Both the position numbers and the translations under genes were made by a program. From assembly GCA_021813325.1 (NCBI GenBank), contig JAKALA010000014.1:1-64000 (forward strand): a DNA stretch of 64,000 bases. The letters run 5' to 3'. The notes below the pieces were generated by a model. That model was not told the DNA's origin and did no database searches. It was given only the letters and a program-made list of their open reading frames with translations. Positions within the stretch are counted from its first letter, which is position 1, and each line of letters opens with the position of its first letter. This document shows, piece after piece, positions 17,228-27,109 of the stretch. Origin of the DNA: a bacterium. GTDB taxonomy: Bacteria > Verrucomicrobiota > Verrucomicrobiia > Limisphaerales > UBA11358.

Positions 17228-18751
17228 TTATTTGCTTTCGCCGGATTCCTTCTTGCCCATCGCGTTCTTCAGTGCGGGCACCTGTTCCAGCAATTTCTCG
17301 AACTTGATGCCGGTGAGGCTTTCAATGACGGGCGGCAATTGGCTGACAATTTGGGTTACGTCACCGGTCAGCTTGCTGGCGCCGCCGCCGGGACCATTGC
17401 CCGAATTGATGATGACCATCTTCTCGGTCTTGGACAGCGGTTCGCTGACTTTGCCCGCGACTTCGGGCAGGATGCGCACGATCATTTCGATGACGGCCGC
17501 CTCGTTGTATTGCTGGAACGATTCGGCTTTCACGCGCATGGCCTCGGCCGTTGCCTTGCCCTGCGCCTCAATGACGGTGGCTTCGGCCAGACCGCGCGCC
17601 TTGTTGGCTTCGGCTTCGGCAATACCGGTAGCCTTCGCGACATCGGCATTCGCAAAACCGGTGGCTTTGGTGGCGGAAGCTGCGCCAGCTGCCTCAGTTT
17701 CGAGCTGAAATTTCTTGGCGTTGGCCAGCGTCTCCACTTTGTAACGCTCGGCGTCAGCCGGTTTTTGCACCGTGGCTTCAAGCTCGCGTTGTTTGCGGAG
17801 AATTTCCTGCTGTTGCAGTTCGATCTGCTTCTGTTTTTCAACGATGTTGACCTGCACTTCTTCGGCCTTGACCAACTGGCCGGTTTTGAATTTCTGCAAA
17901 TCGTAGGCGAGGTCGGCTTCAGCCTTTTTCTGGTTCACGGCGGCCTGATATTGCGCGACGTTGGACTGGTAATCCCGTTGCGCTTCGGCCACTTTGGTGT
18001 CGGCCTGGAACTTGGCTTCCTGACCGGCTTGATTGGCTTGGGCTGAACGGATGGTGGCATCGCGGTCGGCTTCAGCCTGAGCGATGATCGCATCGCGTTT
18101 CACCTGGGCAATGCGCGGTTTGCCGAGCGCGTCGAGATAACCTTGCGAATCACGGATGTCGCGAATCGTGAAGCTGACAATGGTAAGGCCCATGTTGGCC
18201 ATGTCGCCGGCGGCGACTTCCTGAACCTTGGAAGCGAAGGCATCGCGGTTCTGATAAATTTCCTCCACCGTCATCGTGCCAAGAATCGCGCGCAAATGAC
18301 CTTCCAGCGTTTGCATGGCAATGTTTTTGATGTCGTCGCTGCCTTTGCTCAAGAACTGTTCCACTGCCGTGGCAATGGAAATATCGTCGCCCTTGACCTT
18401 GATTTGCGCGACGCCGTCCACCCGCACCGGCACGCCTTTGCTGGTGTAAACTTCCGGGGTTTGCACGTCGATGGTCAGCAATTCCAGCGAAAGCACATCG
18501 GCTTTTTCCTGGATGGGCCGGACAAAAGTGCCGCCGCCCTTGACAATGCGAAACCCGACTTCGCGTGCGTTGCCGTCGGGGTCCACCATTCTGCGCCGCC
18601 GCCCGGAGATGACAAGCACCTGGTTCGGGCCGACTTTGTTGTAAAAGCTCGCCCAGACGAGCATGAAGATGATGACTACGAGCAAAACTGCGCCAACGGC
18701 GATGACGACGTGGGACACAGCAACTTCGGCAAGCATGGGAATGATTTTCAT
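17228..18751 (-). CDS. Flotillin-like SPFH protein
   Basis: 507 residues. One N-terminal membrane segment (about 12-34), then the SPFH domain ('YNKVGPNQVLVISGRRRRM' onward to about 220). A long Ala/Glu-rich coiled coil (about 225-420) follows, with the AE-repeat signature of flotillins ('GIAEAEANKARGLAEATVIE'). The C-terminus carries 'SLPPV'-like and Gly-rich segments. Flotillins scaffold membrane microdomains. The NfeD-like gene lies 24 bases upstream in the same direction, reproducing the known NfeD-flotillin operon. A 72-base hairpin lies just after the stop. Confidence 0.92.
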   Translation of the reverse strand: MKIIPMLAEVAVSHVVIAVGAVLLVVIIFMLVWASFYNKVGPNQVLVISGRRRRMVDPDGNAREVGFRIVKGGGTFVRPIQEKADVLSLELLTIDVQTPEVYTSKGVPVRVDGVAQIKVKGDDISIATAVEQFLSKGSDDIKNIAMQTLEGHLRAILGTMTVEEIYQNRDAFASKVQEVAAGDMANMGLTIVSFTIRDIRDSQGYLDALGKPRIAQVKRDAIIAQAEADRDATIRSAQANQAGQEAKFQADTKVAEAQRDYQSNVAQYQAAVNQKKAEADLAYDLQKFKTGQLVKAEEVQVNIVEKQKQIELQQQEILRKQRELEATVQKPADAERYKVETLANAKKFQLETEAAGAASATKATGFANADVAKATGIAEAEANKARGLAEATVIEAQGKATAEAMRVKAESFQQYNEAAVIEMIVRILPEVAGKVSEPLSKTEKMVIINSGNGPGGGASKLTGDVTQIVSQLPPVIESLTGIKFEKLLEQVPALKNAMGKKESGESK

Positions 18752-18775
18752 AGTTTGTGGTGGCTAAGTTTAAAT

Positions 18776-19324
18776 TCAGTTGACTGTCTCGACATAAAAT
18801 TGTGTGCCAACGATGCGCGTGATTTTTACCGTCTGCCCGCTGGGAATGGCCCCGCCTTTTTCATCACGGGCGGGTGCGGTATAACGCGAACCAAACTGCA
18901 CATAGGAAATTTCGCCGACGCCATTGGCTGGAATTGGGGAAATGATGGCTGCGGTTTTACCAATCAATTCCGCCACGCAACCTTCACTGGAGCTTTGCCC
19001 TTTTTTGAAAATGAGGTTGAACAACCAGAGCACGCCTAGCGCAAGAAAAAATGCGTCAAAAAATGAAATTGGGGCGCTGACCCATACGCTGCTTGTCGCC
19101 CGAATTTCGGAAAGAATTATTCCGCTAGCACCGAATGCCGTGATGAAACTTGCCAAAATCGTCGGGCTGAAAAATGACATTCCCGGCATGCCGTCCGTAT
19201 CCAAGCCGGCTTCGGCATGGCCACCACCGCCGACGGAATCATGTCCGCCAAACAAATGGCCGGCCACGGCACTCAAAATCGTGAATACGAGACCCAACAC
19301 CAGACAGATTGTGTAAATAGTCAT
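18776..19324 (-). CDS. NfeD-like membrane protein (YuaF type)
   Basis: 182 residues. Three to four hydrophobic segments occur: about 4-24, 52-70, and 85-105, with a Gly/His-rich loop 'GGHDSVGGGGHAEAGLDTDG' between the first two. The C-terminal 70 residues form an OB-like beta barrel ('GCVAELIGKTAAIISPIPAN' to 'ITRIVGTQFYVETVN'), the domain of short NfeD proteins that partner flotillin. It has no serine-protease part. First gene of the pair with flotillin, divergent from a helix-turn-helix gene 200 bases away. Confidence 0.85.
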   Translation of the reverse strand: MTIYTICLVLGLVFTILSAVAGHLFGGHDSVGGGGHAEAGLDTDGMPGMSFFSPTILASFITAFGASGIILSEIRATSSVWVSAPISFFDAFFLALGVLWLFNLIFKKGQSSSEGCVAELIGKTAAIISPIPANGVGEISYVQFGSRYTAPARDEKGGAIPSGQTVKITRIVGTQFYVETVN

Positions 19325-19528
19325 AAGTCCGTTCCTGGTTGAATTTGCGTGCGCATTAGAACCCTAAACCTGCCGCAATGGCAAGACGGAAGCGTTGTGC
19401 TAATGTGTTTAAAGGATTTCATTTCTGTGCTTGCATCCAAGCACAGCGCCACCGCCAGCGCATTGATAATTCAACGCTATTTTTGGAATCGCCTTGCCAA
19501 GAGAAGCCGTCTTCTACATCGTGCGCCC

Positions 19529-19993
19529 ATGCAATCCCACGAGCTGTTGCGCGAGGTTTTTCAGAAGAAGACGGCGAAAGAGATTTCCGATGATTTGGGG
19601 CTCTCGACCTCGATGGTTTACAAATGGGCTCAACCGGCGGCCAACGAAGGCGGCATCGGCAATCCGCTGGATCGCATCGAAGCCTTGATCGGCAGCACCG
19701 GCGACCAACGGATTGTGCAGTGGATTTGCCAGCGCGCCGGCGGCTTTTTCATTTTGAATCCCAAGAATGCCCCGCATCCGCATTTTCTCATTCCGGCGAC
19801 CAATCAGATCGTTCAGGAATTTGCCGACCTGCTGGCGGTCGTGGCCACCGCCGCCGCCGACAGCCAAATCACACCAGCCGAGGCCGGGAAAATCCGTGAA
19901 CGCTGGGAAGAGTTGAAAACCGTCACCGAAGGCTTTGTGGCCTGCTGCGAAAGCGGCAATTTTGGTCCGCTGAAAACCGCTCGCGAATCATAA
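19529..19993 (+). CDS. CII-like helix-turn-helix regulatory protein
   Basis: 154 residues from the ATG at 19529. The N-terminal helix-turn-helix ('KTAKEISDDLGLSTSMVYKW', residues 14-33) resembles phage CII/YdaS-type regulators that act on plasmid or phage promoters. The middle contains 'GNPLDRIEAL' and the C-terminal 80 residues are helical. The frame extends 60 codons upstream without similarity, so the later start is used. The family is found on chromosomes in this phylum as a lone regulator; its target is unknown. A strong bidirectional terminator follows. Confidence 0.7.
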   Translation: MQSHELLREVFQKKTAKEISDDLGLSTSMVYKWAQPAANEGGIGNPLDRIEALIGSTGDQRIVQWICQRAGGFFILNPKNAPHPHFLIPATNQIVQEFADLLAVVATAAADSQITPAEAGKIRERWEELKTVTEGFVACCESGNFGPLKTARES

Positions 19994-20024
19994 AAAAGCC
20001 GATGGCGGTCAGCCATCGGCTTTG
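19992..20024. terminator. Bidirectional intrinsic terminator
   Basis: GCCGATGGC (19998-20006), loop ggtca, GCCATCGGC (20012-20020): a perfect 9-bp stem with an A-run before and TTT after. It serves both the helix-turn-helix gene and the convergent pgk-tpiA-secG operon. Confidence 0.85.
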
Positions 20025-20039
20025 AACGAAACTTTGATA

Positions 20040-20459
20040 TTACTTGCCGGCCGGGGCGTTGGAACCCGCCGGGACTGGCGGCAAAAGATTGTCCACGGGT
20101 TTGGCCGCCGGGGTTGCCGCCGCCGCTGGCTGAGTGGCGGATGCCGGTTGCGGCGCCCGGGTTTGGGACTGCTTCATCTCAACCATTTTTTCAAACGTAA
20201 CGCCGCTGGTGTTGTGATAAATGCGGTCCTGCATGTATCCCAATAAAATCGCCAGCACCAGCAAAATGCCGGTGGCATACTTGGTGATTTTGGTCAGCAC
20301 ATTGCCGGAACCGGCCCCGAACAGGGCGTCCGCCGTGCCGCCGCCGAAGGCCATGCCCGCGCCCGCATCCTTTTTCGGAAGCTGCACCAGCACCAGCAGG
20401 ATCAGCAACAGACAGTTGACAATCAGGACAAACGTCAAAATACCAGCAAGGAAATTCAT
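20040..20459 (-). CDS. secG: Preprotein translocase subunit SecG
   Basis: 139 residues. Two transmembrane helices (about 4-23 and 53-75) flank the conserved loop 'VQLPKKDAGAGMAFGGGTAD' with 'FGAGSGNVLTKITK', which is diagnostic of SecG. The C-terminal 55 residues are Ala/Pro-rich and soluble, longer than in E. coli. SecG joins SecYE and assists SecA-driven export. It is last in the operon pgk-tpiA-secG, 12 bases after tpiA. Confidence 0.92.
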   Translation of the reverse strand: MNFLAGILTFVLIVNCLLLILLVLVQLPKKDAGAGMAFGGGTADALFGAGSGNVLTKITKYATGILLVLAILLGYMQDRIYHNTSGVTFEKMVEMKQSQTRAPQPASATQPAAAATPAAKPVDNLLPPVPAGSNAPAGK

Positions 20460-20471
20460 ATTGCTCCAAGT

Positions 20472-21236
20472 TTAGATGGAATTTTTGATGATGTCAGCAA
20501 AACTTCTCGCTTCAAGTGAAGCCCCGCCGACCAAAGCGCCGTCCACATCCGGCTGCGCCATGAGTTCCTTGGCGTTGTTCGGCTTGACGCTCCCACCGTA
20601 TTGAATGCGGATTTTCTTCGCCGTGGCTTCATCAAATATTTTGGCCAACACACTGCGGATGAACGCGTGCGCATCCTGCGCCTGCTGGGTGGAGGCGGTT
20701 TTGCCGGTGCCGATGGCCCAGACAGGTTCGTAAGCCACCACAGTTTCAACGGCCTGGTCTTTGGTCAAACCGGCCAGGCTGCCGCGCACCTGGGTTTCCA
20801 AGACTTTTTCGGTCTTGTTACCTTCGCGTTCCGCCAAGGTTTCGCCCACGCAAACAATCGGCTTCAAATTGGCGGCATGAACCGCCGCCGCCTTTTTGGC
20901 AATCAATTCGTCGGTTTCCTTTTGATACTGGCGGCGTTCGCTGTGGCCGAGAATCACATAGCGCGTGGAGAATTCCTTGAGCATTCCGGCGCAAATTTCT
21001 CCGGTGTGGGCGCCGAAATTGTTTTCGCTCATGTTCTGGGCGGCGAGCTTGAGGTTGGAATCCAAAATGGACTTGGAGACTTCGTTCAGGGCCGTGAATG
21101 GCGGGGCCACCACGATGTCCACTTCCTTCACGCCCGCGAGTTCGCGCTTCAGGTCCGCGACGAGGGCCAGCGCCTCGGCGACGGTTTTGTTCATCTTCCA
21201 GTTGCCGGCAATGATCAATTTACGTTCTTTATTCAT
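20472..21236 (-). CDS. tpiA: Triosephosphate isomerase
   Basis: Interconverts dihydroxyacetone phosphate and glyceraldehyde 3-phosphate in glycolysis. 254 residues, normal length. Visible are 'AGNWKMNKT' with catalytic Lys near 14, catalytic His in 'VILGHSERRQ' near 98, catalytic Glu in 'VAYEPVWAIGTGKTA' near 170, and the phosphate loop 'YGGSVKPNN'. Sits between pgk (26-base gap) and secG, a layout shared by many bacteria. Confidence 0.97.
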   Translation of the reverse strand: MNKERKLIIAGNWKMNKTVAEALALVADLKRELAGVKEVDIVVAPPFTALNEVSKSILDSNLKLAAQNMSENNFGAHTGEICAGMLKEFSTRYVILGHSERRQYQKETDELIAKKAAAVHAANLKPIVCVGETLAEREGNKTEKVLETQVRGSLAGLTKDQAVETVVAYEPVWAIGTGKTASTQQAQDAHAFIRSVLAKIFDEATAKKIRIQYGGSVKPNNAKELMAQPDVDGALVGGASLEARSFADIIKNSI

Positions 21237-21262
21237 TTCAAAAAGTGCTTAGGAGTTTAAAC

Positions 21263-22528
21263 TTAGTGGCCGCAACTGCAACCGGCTTTTTCGCTCAGGG
21301 CGGCCACTCCGGGCAACACTTTGCCTTCGAGAAATTCCAAGGAAGCGCCACCGCCCGTTGAGGTGTGGGTAACTTTCTTGTCCGCGCCATATTTCTTGGC
21401 CGCAGTCGCCGTGTCGCCGCCGCCAATCACCGTGGTTGCGCCGGCTGCCGTGGCGGCCACAATGGCATCCGCCATGGCCTTGGTGGCTTTTTCGAACGCG
21501 GGGAATTCAAACACACCCGCTGGTCCGTTCCACACAATCGTCTTGGCCCCCTTGATGGCGGCCAGAAACAGCTCGGATGATTTGGGACCCACATCCAGAC
21601 CCATCCAGCCATCCGGAATCCCGGCAGCGTCGTCAGCGGCTTTCACTTGAGCGTCAGCGGCGAATTTGTCACCGCACACATAATCCACAGGCAGGATGAT
21701 CTTCTTGCCTTTTTCCCGGGCTTTCTTCATCAGGTCGGGCACGAGCTTGGCGCCTTCGGCGTCAAACAGGGAGCCGCCGATGGCCATGTTGTTTAAAACT
21801 TTCTTGAAGGTGAACGCCATGCCGCCGCCGATGATGATTTCATCAGCCTTGTCGAGCAGGTTGTTGATGAGTTGGATTTTGTCGGCGACTTTCGCGCCGC
21901 CGAGAATGGCGAGCAGCGGACGTTTCGGGTTGTCGAGCACGGCGCCGAAAGCGTCGAGTTCCTTCTTCATCAAATAACCGCAGGCGCGTTGGGGGAGTTG
22001 CACGCCGGTCATCGAGCTGTGATCGCGATGCGCCGTGCCGAAAGCGTCGTTCACATAAGCGTCGCCAAGCTTGGTCAGGCTGGCGCGAAAGGCTTTGACT
22101 TTTTCCGGATCGGCTTTGAGTTTGGAACCGTCTTCCAACTTCACCTTGCCTTCTTCCTCGATGTGGAAACGCAGATTTTCCAGCAGAATCACGTCGCCGG
22201 GCTGCGCCTTGGCGCAGGCGGCTTCGACTTCGGCGCCGACACAGTCATTGAGAAATTGCACCGGCTTGCCAAGCAGTTTGCCCAGCGCTTCAGCGACGGG
22301 CTTGAGTGAAAATTTTTCGATGCGCTTGCCATCGGGCCGGCCAAGGTGGCTCATCAGGATGACGGACGCGCCCTGATCGAGCGCGTAACGGATGGTTGGC
22401 AACGCGGCTTCAATGCGTTTGGTGTTGGTGATGGCACCGGTAACCTTGTCCTGCGGGACGTTGAAATCCACGCGGATGAGCACGCGTTTGCCCTTCAATG
22501 CGACATCTTCAATGAACAGTTTGGCCAT
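21263..22528 (-). CDS. pgk: Phosphoglycerate kinase
   Basis: Transfers phosphate from 1,3-bisphosphoglycerate to ADP. 421 residues from the ATG at 22528 ('[20 protein letters not shown]'). Substrate-binding 'RVDFNVP' lies near 19-25 and '[11 protein letters not shown]' near 60. 'GGAKVADK' and the nucleotide-binding '[13 protein letters not shown]' are at the expected positions. The tail ends with 'CSCGH'. The frame extends 17 codons upstream without family similarity. Head of the pgk-tpiA-secG operon. Confidence 0.97.
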   Translation of the reverse strand: MAKLFIEDVALKGKRVLIRVDFNVPQDKVTGAITNTKRIEAALPTIRYALDQGASVILMSHLGRPDGKRIEKFSLKPVAEALGKLLGKPVQFLNDCVGAEVEAACAKAQPGDVILLENLRFHIEEEGKVKLEDGSKLKADPEKVKAFRASLTKLGDAYVNDAFGTAHRDHSSMTGVQLPQRACGYLMKKELDAFGAVLDNPKRPLLAILGGAKVADKIQLINNLLDKADEIIIGGGMAFTFKKVLNNMAIGGSLFDAEGAKLVPDLMKKAREKGKKIILPVDYVCGDKFAADAQVKAADDAAGIPDGWMGLDVGPKSSELFLAAIKGAKTIVWNGPAGVFEFPAFEKATKAMADAIVAATAAGATTVIGGGDTATAAKKYGADKKVTHTSTGGGASLEFLEGKVLPGVAALSEKAGCSCGH

Positions 22529-22719
22529 AAATTTAAAATCGTTGTTAAATCCTTGCAGCAAGGCCGCCCAGCTTATCAAAGAACGCCTCCCAGTAAAGTG
22601 AATTAATTTGTTCGGATGGCGGCTTTTGCCTGCGGGTCTTGCAAATTTTTATGAACCCAGTTGACCCGGAACCAGGCCGATGAATTCAAGGTGGAACGGG
22701 CCACTGGCCCGGCAGACTG

Positions 22720-24930
22720 TCATCGTCGTCGGTGTTTTTGCGATTTCTGAGGCCGGGTTGAGACGGGAATTAAAAAGCGTTTTGGTGACGCGCGAAATGG
22801 ATCAGCTTTGGCAGGCTTGGCTTGGGCCGGCCCTTTGGCTTTTGGGCCGGCGAATTTGGGTTGGGTGGCCAGACGAAAATCGACCTGCTTTTTGAAGGCA
22901 TCGACGCGATGAACCTGCACTTCGACTTTGTCGCCCAAGCGAATGATCCGGCGGGTGCGGCGGCCGATGAGGTGATTCCGGTGTTCATCAAAGACGAAGA
23001 AGTCGTCTTCGATGGTGGACAAAGGCACCAACCCGCTCATGGCCAGTCCCGTCGCATCAACGAAGAATCCGAAATTACGCACGTCGGTGACCAGGGCGGG
23101 GTATCGTTTCGGTGCGCCAGAGGCCAGTTGGGCCTTGAGAAAGGAGAATAATTTAACATCTTTGCTGTCGCGCTCGGCGTCGGCGGAATTGCGCTCGGTA
23201 TCGGAGATGTGATCGGCAATTTCCTTGAGCGATTTTGATGGGTTGTGTTTCTGAGCAAATAAGGCGCGATGCACGACGAGATCCGCATAGCGGCGGATGG
23301 GCGAGGTAAAATGGGTGTATTTTTTCTTGGCCAGACCGTAATGACCGAGTGGTTCCACGTCGTAACGCGCGCGCATGAGCGATTTGAGAAAACCAATCTT
23401 CAGCGCCTGGCCAATGGGTAAAGTGCCTAGTTTAGCCAGGAGTTTCTGGACTTCCTGAGGCTTGTTCAGGTTGCCGCAGGGCACGCGATGACTGAGCACT
23501 TCCTCGCGATACTCGCGCAGCCGCCGCTCATCGGGCGATTCATGGACACGATAAATTGCCTTGGAATGCGTGGCCATGAGTTGGGCGGCCACGGCTTCAT
23601 TGGCCAGGAGCATGAACTCTTCGATCAACTGGTGCGAAATGTCGTTTTCGACCTTTTCGATGTGCGAGATTTGCCCGCGCTCGTCCAGACGAATTTTACT
23701 TTCAGGGAAATCCAAGTCCAAAGAGCCCGCTTTGAAGCGCAATCGCCGGATGCGTTGCGCGAGTTCATTGGCCTGGTGCAACATGCGTTCGATGGGATCG
23801 GCGGGAGGACGCTGAAGCACGCCTAGAACTTCGCGATACGTGAAGCGCCGCTGCGAGTGAATCACCGCCGGATAAAACTCAGCGTGCTGAACATGGCCGT
23901 CGTTTGAGATCAAAAATTCAACGCATTTGGTCAGACGATCCACATTTGGTTTTAGCGAGCAAAGTTCGTTGCTTAAAGCTTCCGGGAGCATGGGGATGAC
24001 CCGGTCCACGAGGTAGGTGGAGTTGCCGCGACGGCTGGCTTCCGCGTCCAGCACGGTGCCGGGTTTCACATAGTGAGACACGTCGGCGATGTGAACCCAG
24101 AGTTTCCAGTGCTGCGCGGAAACGCGTTGGAGACAGAAGGCGTCGTCAAAATCTTTGGCATCGTCAGGATCAATGGTAATGACCTGATGCTGGCGGCAGT
24201 CTTTGCGTCCGTGAAGTTCGTGCGGATTGACTTGGTTGCCGATGGCGCGGGCTTCGGCCAGAACGGCCTTGGGGAAATGGAGCGGCAAATCATATTGTCG
24301 CAAAACCGACAACATATCCACGCCTTCTTCGTCCGGCGCGCCAAGCGCTTCAATGATTTCGCCCTCAGGATTGGCGTTGCGGGATTCCCATTCCTTTAAT
24401 TCCACCACCACCTTGTCGCCGATGCGGGCCGGGCGGCCAACGTCGCGGGGTTCGGGCACGTAAACGTCGTGCGGCAGGCGCGGATCGTCGGGCACGACAT
24501 ACAGGAAACGCCGGCTCTGCTGGAGGGTGCCGACAATTTTCGTCCGATGACGTTTCAGAACGCGGATGACGGTGCCGGTGTTCCGGCTTTCGGGCCGATC
24601 ACGCCGCACGAGCACGTGATCTTCGTGCAAAGCGGTAAGGGTGGCGTTCTCGGGAATGGTGATTTCCTTGATGGCCGGATCGTCCGGCTGGAGAAAGCCT
24701 CGCCCGGCCCGGTTAATCCGAATGCGACCCGGAATCAAATCCGCCTCGCTGGGCAGGATGTAGCGGTTTCCTTTGATGCGGGCGATGCGTCCGGAAATTT
24801 CGAGTTGACGCAACGTGCGCTGCAATTCCTGACGGCGATGCCGCGACCAGCCCAGTTGTGGTAAAAGCTCGTGGACATTTGCCGGCGCATAGTCTGTTTG
24901 TCCGAGGAATTGTAAGATTTGGTTTTCCAT
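22720..24930 (-). CDS. rnr: Ribonuclease R
   Basis: A processive 3'-5' exoribonuclease that can degrade structured RNA. 736 residues from the ATG at 24930 ('MENQILQFLGQTDYAPANVH'). Order: N-terminal winged helix (to about 70), cold-shock-like OB domains (about 75-235), the RNB catalytic domain (about 255-585) with the metal-binding 'IDPDDAKDFDDAF', and a C-terminal S1 domain (about 625-710). A basic Lys/Pro-rich tail follows. Transcribed alone; a purine-poor leader of about 230 bases separates it from the divergent DUF6600 gene. Confidence 0.95.
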   Translation of the reverse strand: MENQILQFLGQTDYAPANVHELLPQLGWSRHRRQELQRTLRQLEISGRIARIKGNRYILPSEADLIPGRIRINRAGRGFLQPDDPAIKEITIPENATLTALHEDHVLVRRDRPESRNTGTVIRVLKRHRTKIVGTLQQSRRFLYVVPDDPRLPHDVYVPEPRDVGRPARIGDKVVVELKEWESRNANPEGEIIEALGAPDEEGVDMLSVLRQYDLPLHFPKAVLAEARAIGNQVNPHELHGRKDCRQHQVITIDPDDAKDFDDAFCLQRVSAQHWKLWVHIADVSHYVKPGTVLDAEASRRGNSTYLVDRVIPMLPEALSNELCSLKPNVDRLTKCVEFLISNDGHVQHAEFYPAVIHSQRRFTYREVLGVLQRPPADPIERMLHQANELAQRIRRLRFKAGSLDLDFPESKIRLDERGQISHIEKVENDISHQLIEEFMLLANEAVAAQLMATHSKAIYRVHESPDERRLREYREEVLSHRVPCGNLNKPQEVQKLLAKLGTLPIGQALKIGFLKSLMRARYDVEPLGHYGLAKKKYTHFTSPIRRYADLVVHRALFAQKHNPSKSLKEIADHISDTERNSADAERDSKDVKLFSFLKAQLASGAPKRYPALVTDVRNFGFFVDATGLAMSGLVPLSTIEDDFFVFDEHRNHLIGRRTRRIIRLGDKVEVQVHRVDAFKKQVDFRLATQPKFAGPKAKGPAQAKPAKADPFRASPKRFLIPVSTRPQKSQKHRRR

Positions 24931-25160
24931 GGCGTTTTGGTTGCTGAACGGAGCATAACAAGCTCCGGGAGTTTGCAAACTCCCGATTGCGTGGGATTTG
25001 TGAATTGGCCGTGAAAACCGCTAATATTGAAAAACGAAGGTTGGGTTGCATTTCTTATTGGCTTATTATCAAGTAATTACGTTTACACCGCAGAGGTTTT
25101 GGAAACTTTCCCGTCTGTTGAGTTGTTATATGGTGTATCTTTAACTCAACCATTGATTTT

Positions 25161-26921
25161 ATGAAAACAATACTTCCCTCCAACATTGTGGTCGCGTTGG
25201 TGTTGGCTGTCGTGGTCGTGGTGGGTAACCAGAGCCGTGCCGATGGTGAAACGGGGGCAACCGTGTTGAGCAAAGGCACTTTGCCAACAGGCATCCCCGC
25301 AGGCAGTCCGGTGGCTGAAGTCGTCAAACTGGTGCAGGCGGGCGTGGATGTCAGTGTCATTCAAACCTATATTTCCAATTGCCCCACAGCCTTTAACTTG
25401 GATGCCGACAAAATCATTGCCTTGACGGATGCCGGACTGTCCGATGAGTTGGTGCAGGCGATGTTCACGCATGACAAGACGTATTTGGCGGCGTTGGCCA
25501 CCGCTGTGCCAGCGGCTCAAGAACCGGCTCCGGTCACTGCTCCAGCCGTGGTGGCGGACAATGCAGCAACTGTGGTTTCGGAACCTGCAACCCCGGTCAC
25601 CCGGGAGTATTTTTATGGCGACCTGGCTCCCTATGGCACATGGGTTGACATCAATGGCTATGGCCGATGCTGGCGGCCGAATGTGGTTATTTATGATACC
25701 AACTGGCGGCCATACTGTGATCGTGGAAGCTGGGTTTACACGGATTGCGGCTGGTATTGGAATTCCGAATATGCTTGGGGTGCAACATTTCACTATGGTC
25801 GTTGGTTCAATGATCCGCGTCATGGATGGTGTTGGTGGCCGGATACCGTATGGGCTCCCTCTTGGGTGACGTGGCGTTCCAATCCGGAGTATTGCGGCTG
25901 GGCTCCGTTGCCGCCTTACACGGTTTACACTCCCGGCGTGGGTTTGGTGTATCGAGGTAGCCATATTGCCGTGGGTTTTGACTTTGGGCTGGCATCAAGC
26001 TGCTTCACCTTTGTATCGGCTGGCAGTCTGTGCGATTCGCATCCCCGTTATCATTGTCTGCCACCCCCTCAGGTGTCTCAATTTTATCACCAGACCACCA
26101 TCATCAATAATTTCAATCACGACGACCATCACGCTCTGATCAACAATGGTGTTTCGGTAACAATCATTGGCACGGCCGCGCATCATCCGATCCACGCGGT
26201 GCCGATTGGGCAGATTATTAATCCAGGCCATCACGGTCCGATTTTCGTGGCGCCAGGCCATCGTTGGGGAGGCGATGCGGGGGCGGGGAGATACCCTGGA
26301 CGTGAATATACGTCACCACGAAATGGCGGATTCCCGCGGCCTGATTCCAGCCGCAATAATGACAATCGCGTTCACGGATCGCCGGTCGGCAATCCGGCCC
26401 AACGATACGGCGGCTACAACAACCACGGTCGGCCCGGTGGCGCAGGCAACTCGCATTTCGATGGCAATTCACGCAATTCATCGGTTCCAGCACCGGCAAG
26501 TCCAGGCGCTCGACTGGGGCCGTTTCAGTCGCCGGTGACTAATCATAACCATGACCAGTTCTCCAATGCGTATTTGCCGCAAGTCAACAAAACCGTCTGG
26601 ACGCCTGGAAAGCCGAATGATTTCGGGGGTGTCCGCACAATCAAACCAATTCGCCCGCCGTCATCAGACCGGGTGGTAAACAACCGCGTGCAACCAACCA
26701 AGTCCTACATTGATTCCAGCGCGCAGCCGCGTCCAACCTATTCTCGCCCCCTGATCATCCCGCCGGCCATCTCGACACATCCGCCGCAGCGCGCCAGCCC
26801 GGCTCAAAACATCGTCCAATCGCCTTCGCGACCGGTGGCGCCAGCACCGAAGCCGAAAGTGCTTGGACCATCGGCCAACAATGGCAATTGGGTTGAGGGT
26901 TCAGGCGGTCGAAATCGCTAA
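25161..26921 (+). CDS. Exported DUF6600-type protein, aromatic and Pro/Asn-rich
   Basis: 586 residues. A signal peptide covers about 1-27 ('SNIVVALVLAVVVVVGNQSRA'). A helical region with 'EVVKLVQAGVDVSVIQTYIS' follows, resembling a short repeat found in exported proteins of this phylum. Residues about 145-260 are Trp/Tyr-rich ('YGTWVDINGYGRCWRPNV', 'DPRHGWCWWPDTVWAPSWV', 'YCGWAPLPP'), the DUF6600-type pattern. The remaining 300 residues are His, Asn, Pro and Gly rich with low complexity. Probably a surface or envelope protein of unknown function. A strong terminator follows. Confidence 0.75.
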   Translation: MKTILPSNIVVALVLAVVVVVGNQSRADGETGATVLSKGTLPTGIPAGSPVAEVVKLVQAGVDVSVIQTYISNCPTAFNLDADKIIALTDAGLSDELVQAMFTHDKTYLAALATAVPAAQEPAPVTAPAVVADNAATVVSEPATPVTREYFYGDLAPYGTWVDINGYGRCWRPNVVIYDTNWRPYCDRGSWVYTDCGWYWNSEYAWGATFHYGRWFNDPRHGWCWWPDTVWAPSWVTWRSNPEYCGWAPLPPYTVYTPGVGLVYRGSHIAVGFDFGLASSCFTFVSAGSLCDSHPRYHCLPPPQVSQFYHQTTIINNFNHDDHHALINNGVSVTIIGTAAHHPIHAVPIGQIINPGHHGPIFVAPGHRWGGDAGAGRYPGREYTSPRNGGFPRPDSSRNNDNRVHGSPVGNPAQRYGGYNNHGRPGGAGNSHFDGNSRNSSVPAPASPGARLGPFQSPVTNHNHDQFSNAYLPQVNKTVWTPGKPNDFGGVRTIKPIRPPSSDRVVNNRVQPTKSYIDSSAQPRPTYSRPLIIPPAISTHPPQRASPAQNIVQSPSRPVAPAPKPKVLGPSANNGNWVEGSGGRNR

Positions 26922-26935
26922 AGTGAACCGGCCTA

Positions 26936-26967
26936 AAATGCCGCGCAGAAAACTGCGCGGCATTTTT
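26936..26967 (+). terminator. Intrinsic terminator
   Basis: AAATGCCGCGCAG (26936-26948), loop aaaa, CTGCGCGGCATTT (26953-26965): a perfect 13-bp stem running into TTTTT. Ends the DUF6600 transcript. Confidence 0.9.
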
Positions 26968-27109
26968 GCTTTTGCCAGCGACGCGGCACTGGCAACCTCC
27001 CGGTGTGGGCATCTCCCGGCAACAATACGAGCAAATGCAGGAGCGTCTGGACGGCAAGTCCAAACGTTCTTCCAATTTGCCTGCCCTGTTTGTGGCTCGC
27101 CCGCCAACG

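Noticed and set aside
26966-27109. N-terminal extension of RuvC containing 'ISRQQYEQMQERLDG'
   Set aside because: RuvC similarity starts at the ATG at 27110 and the upstream part directly follows a terminator; kept only as a remark in the ruvC entry.
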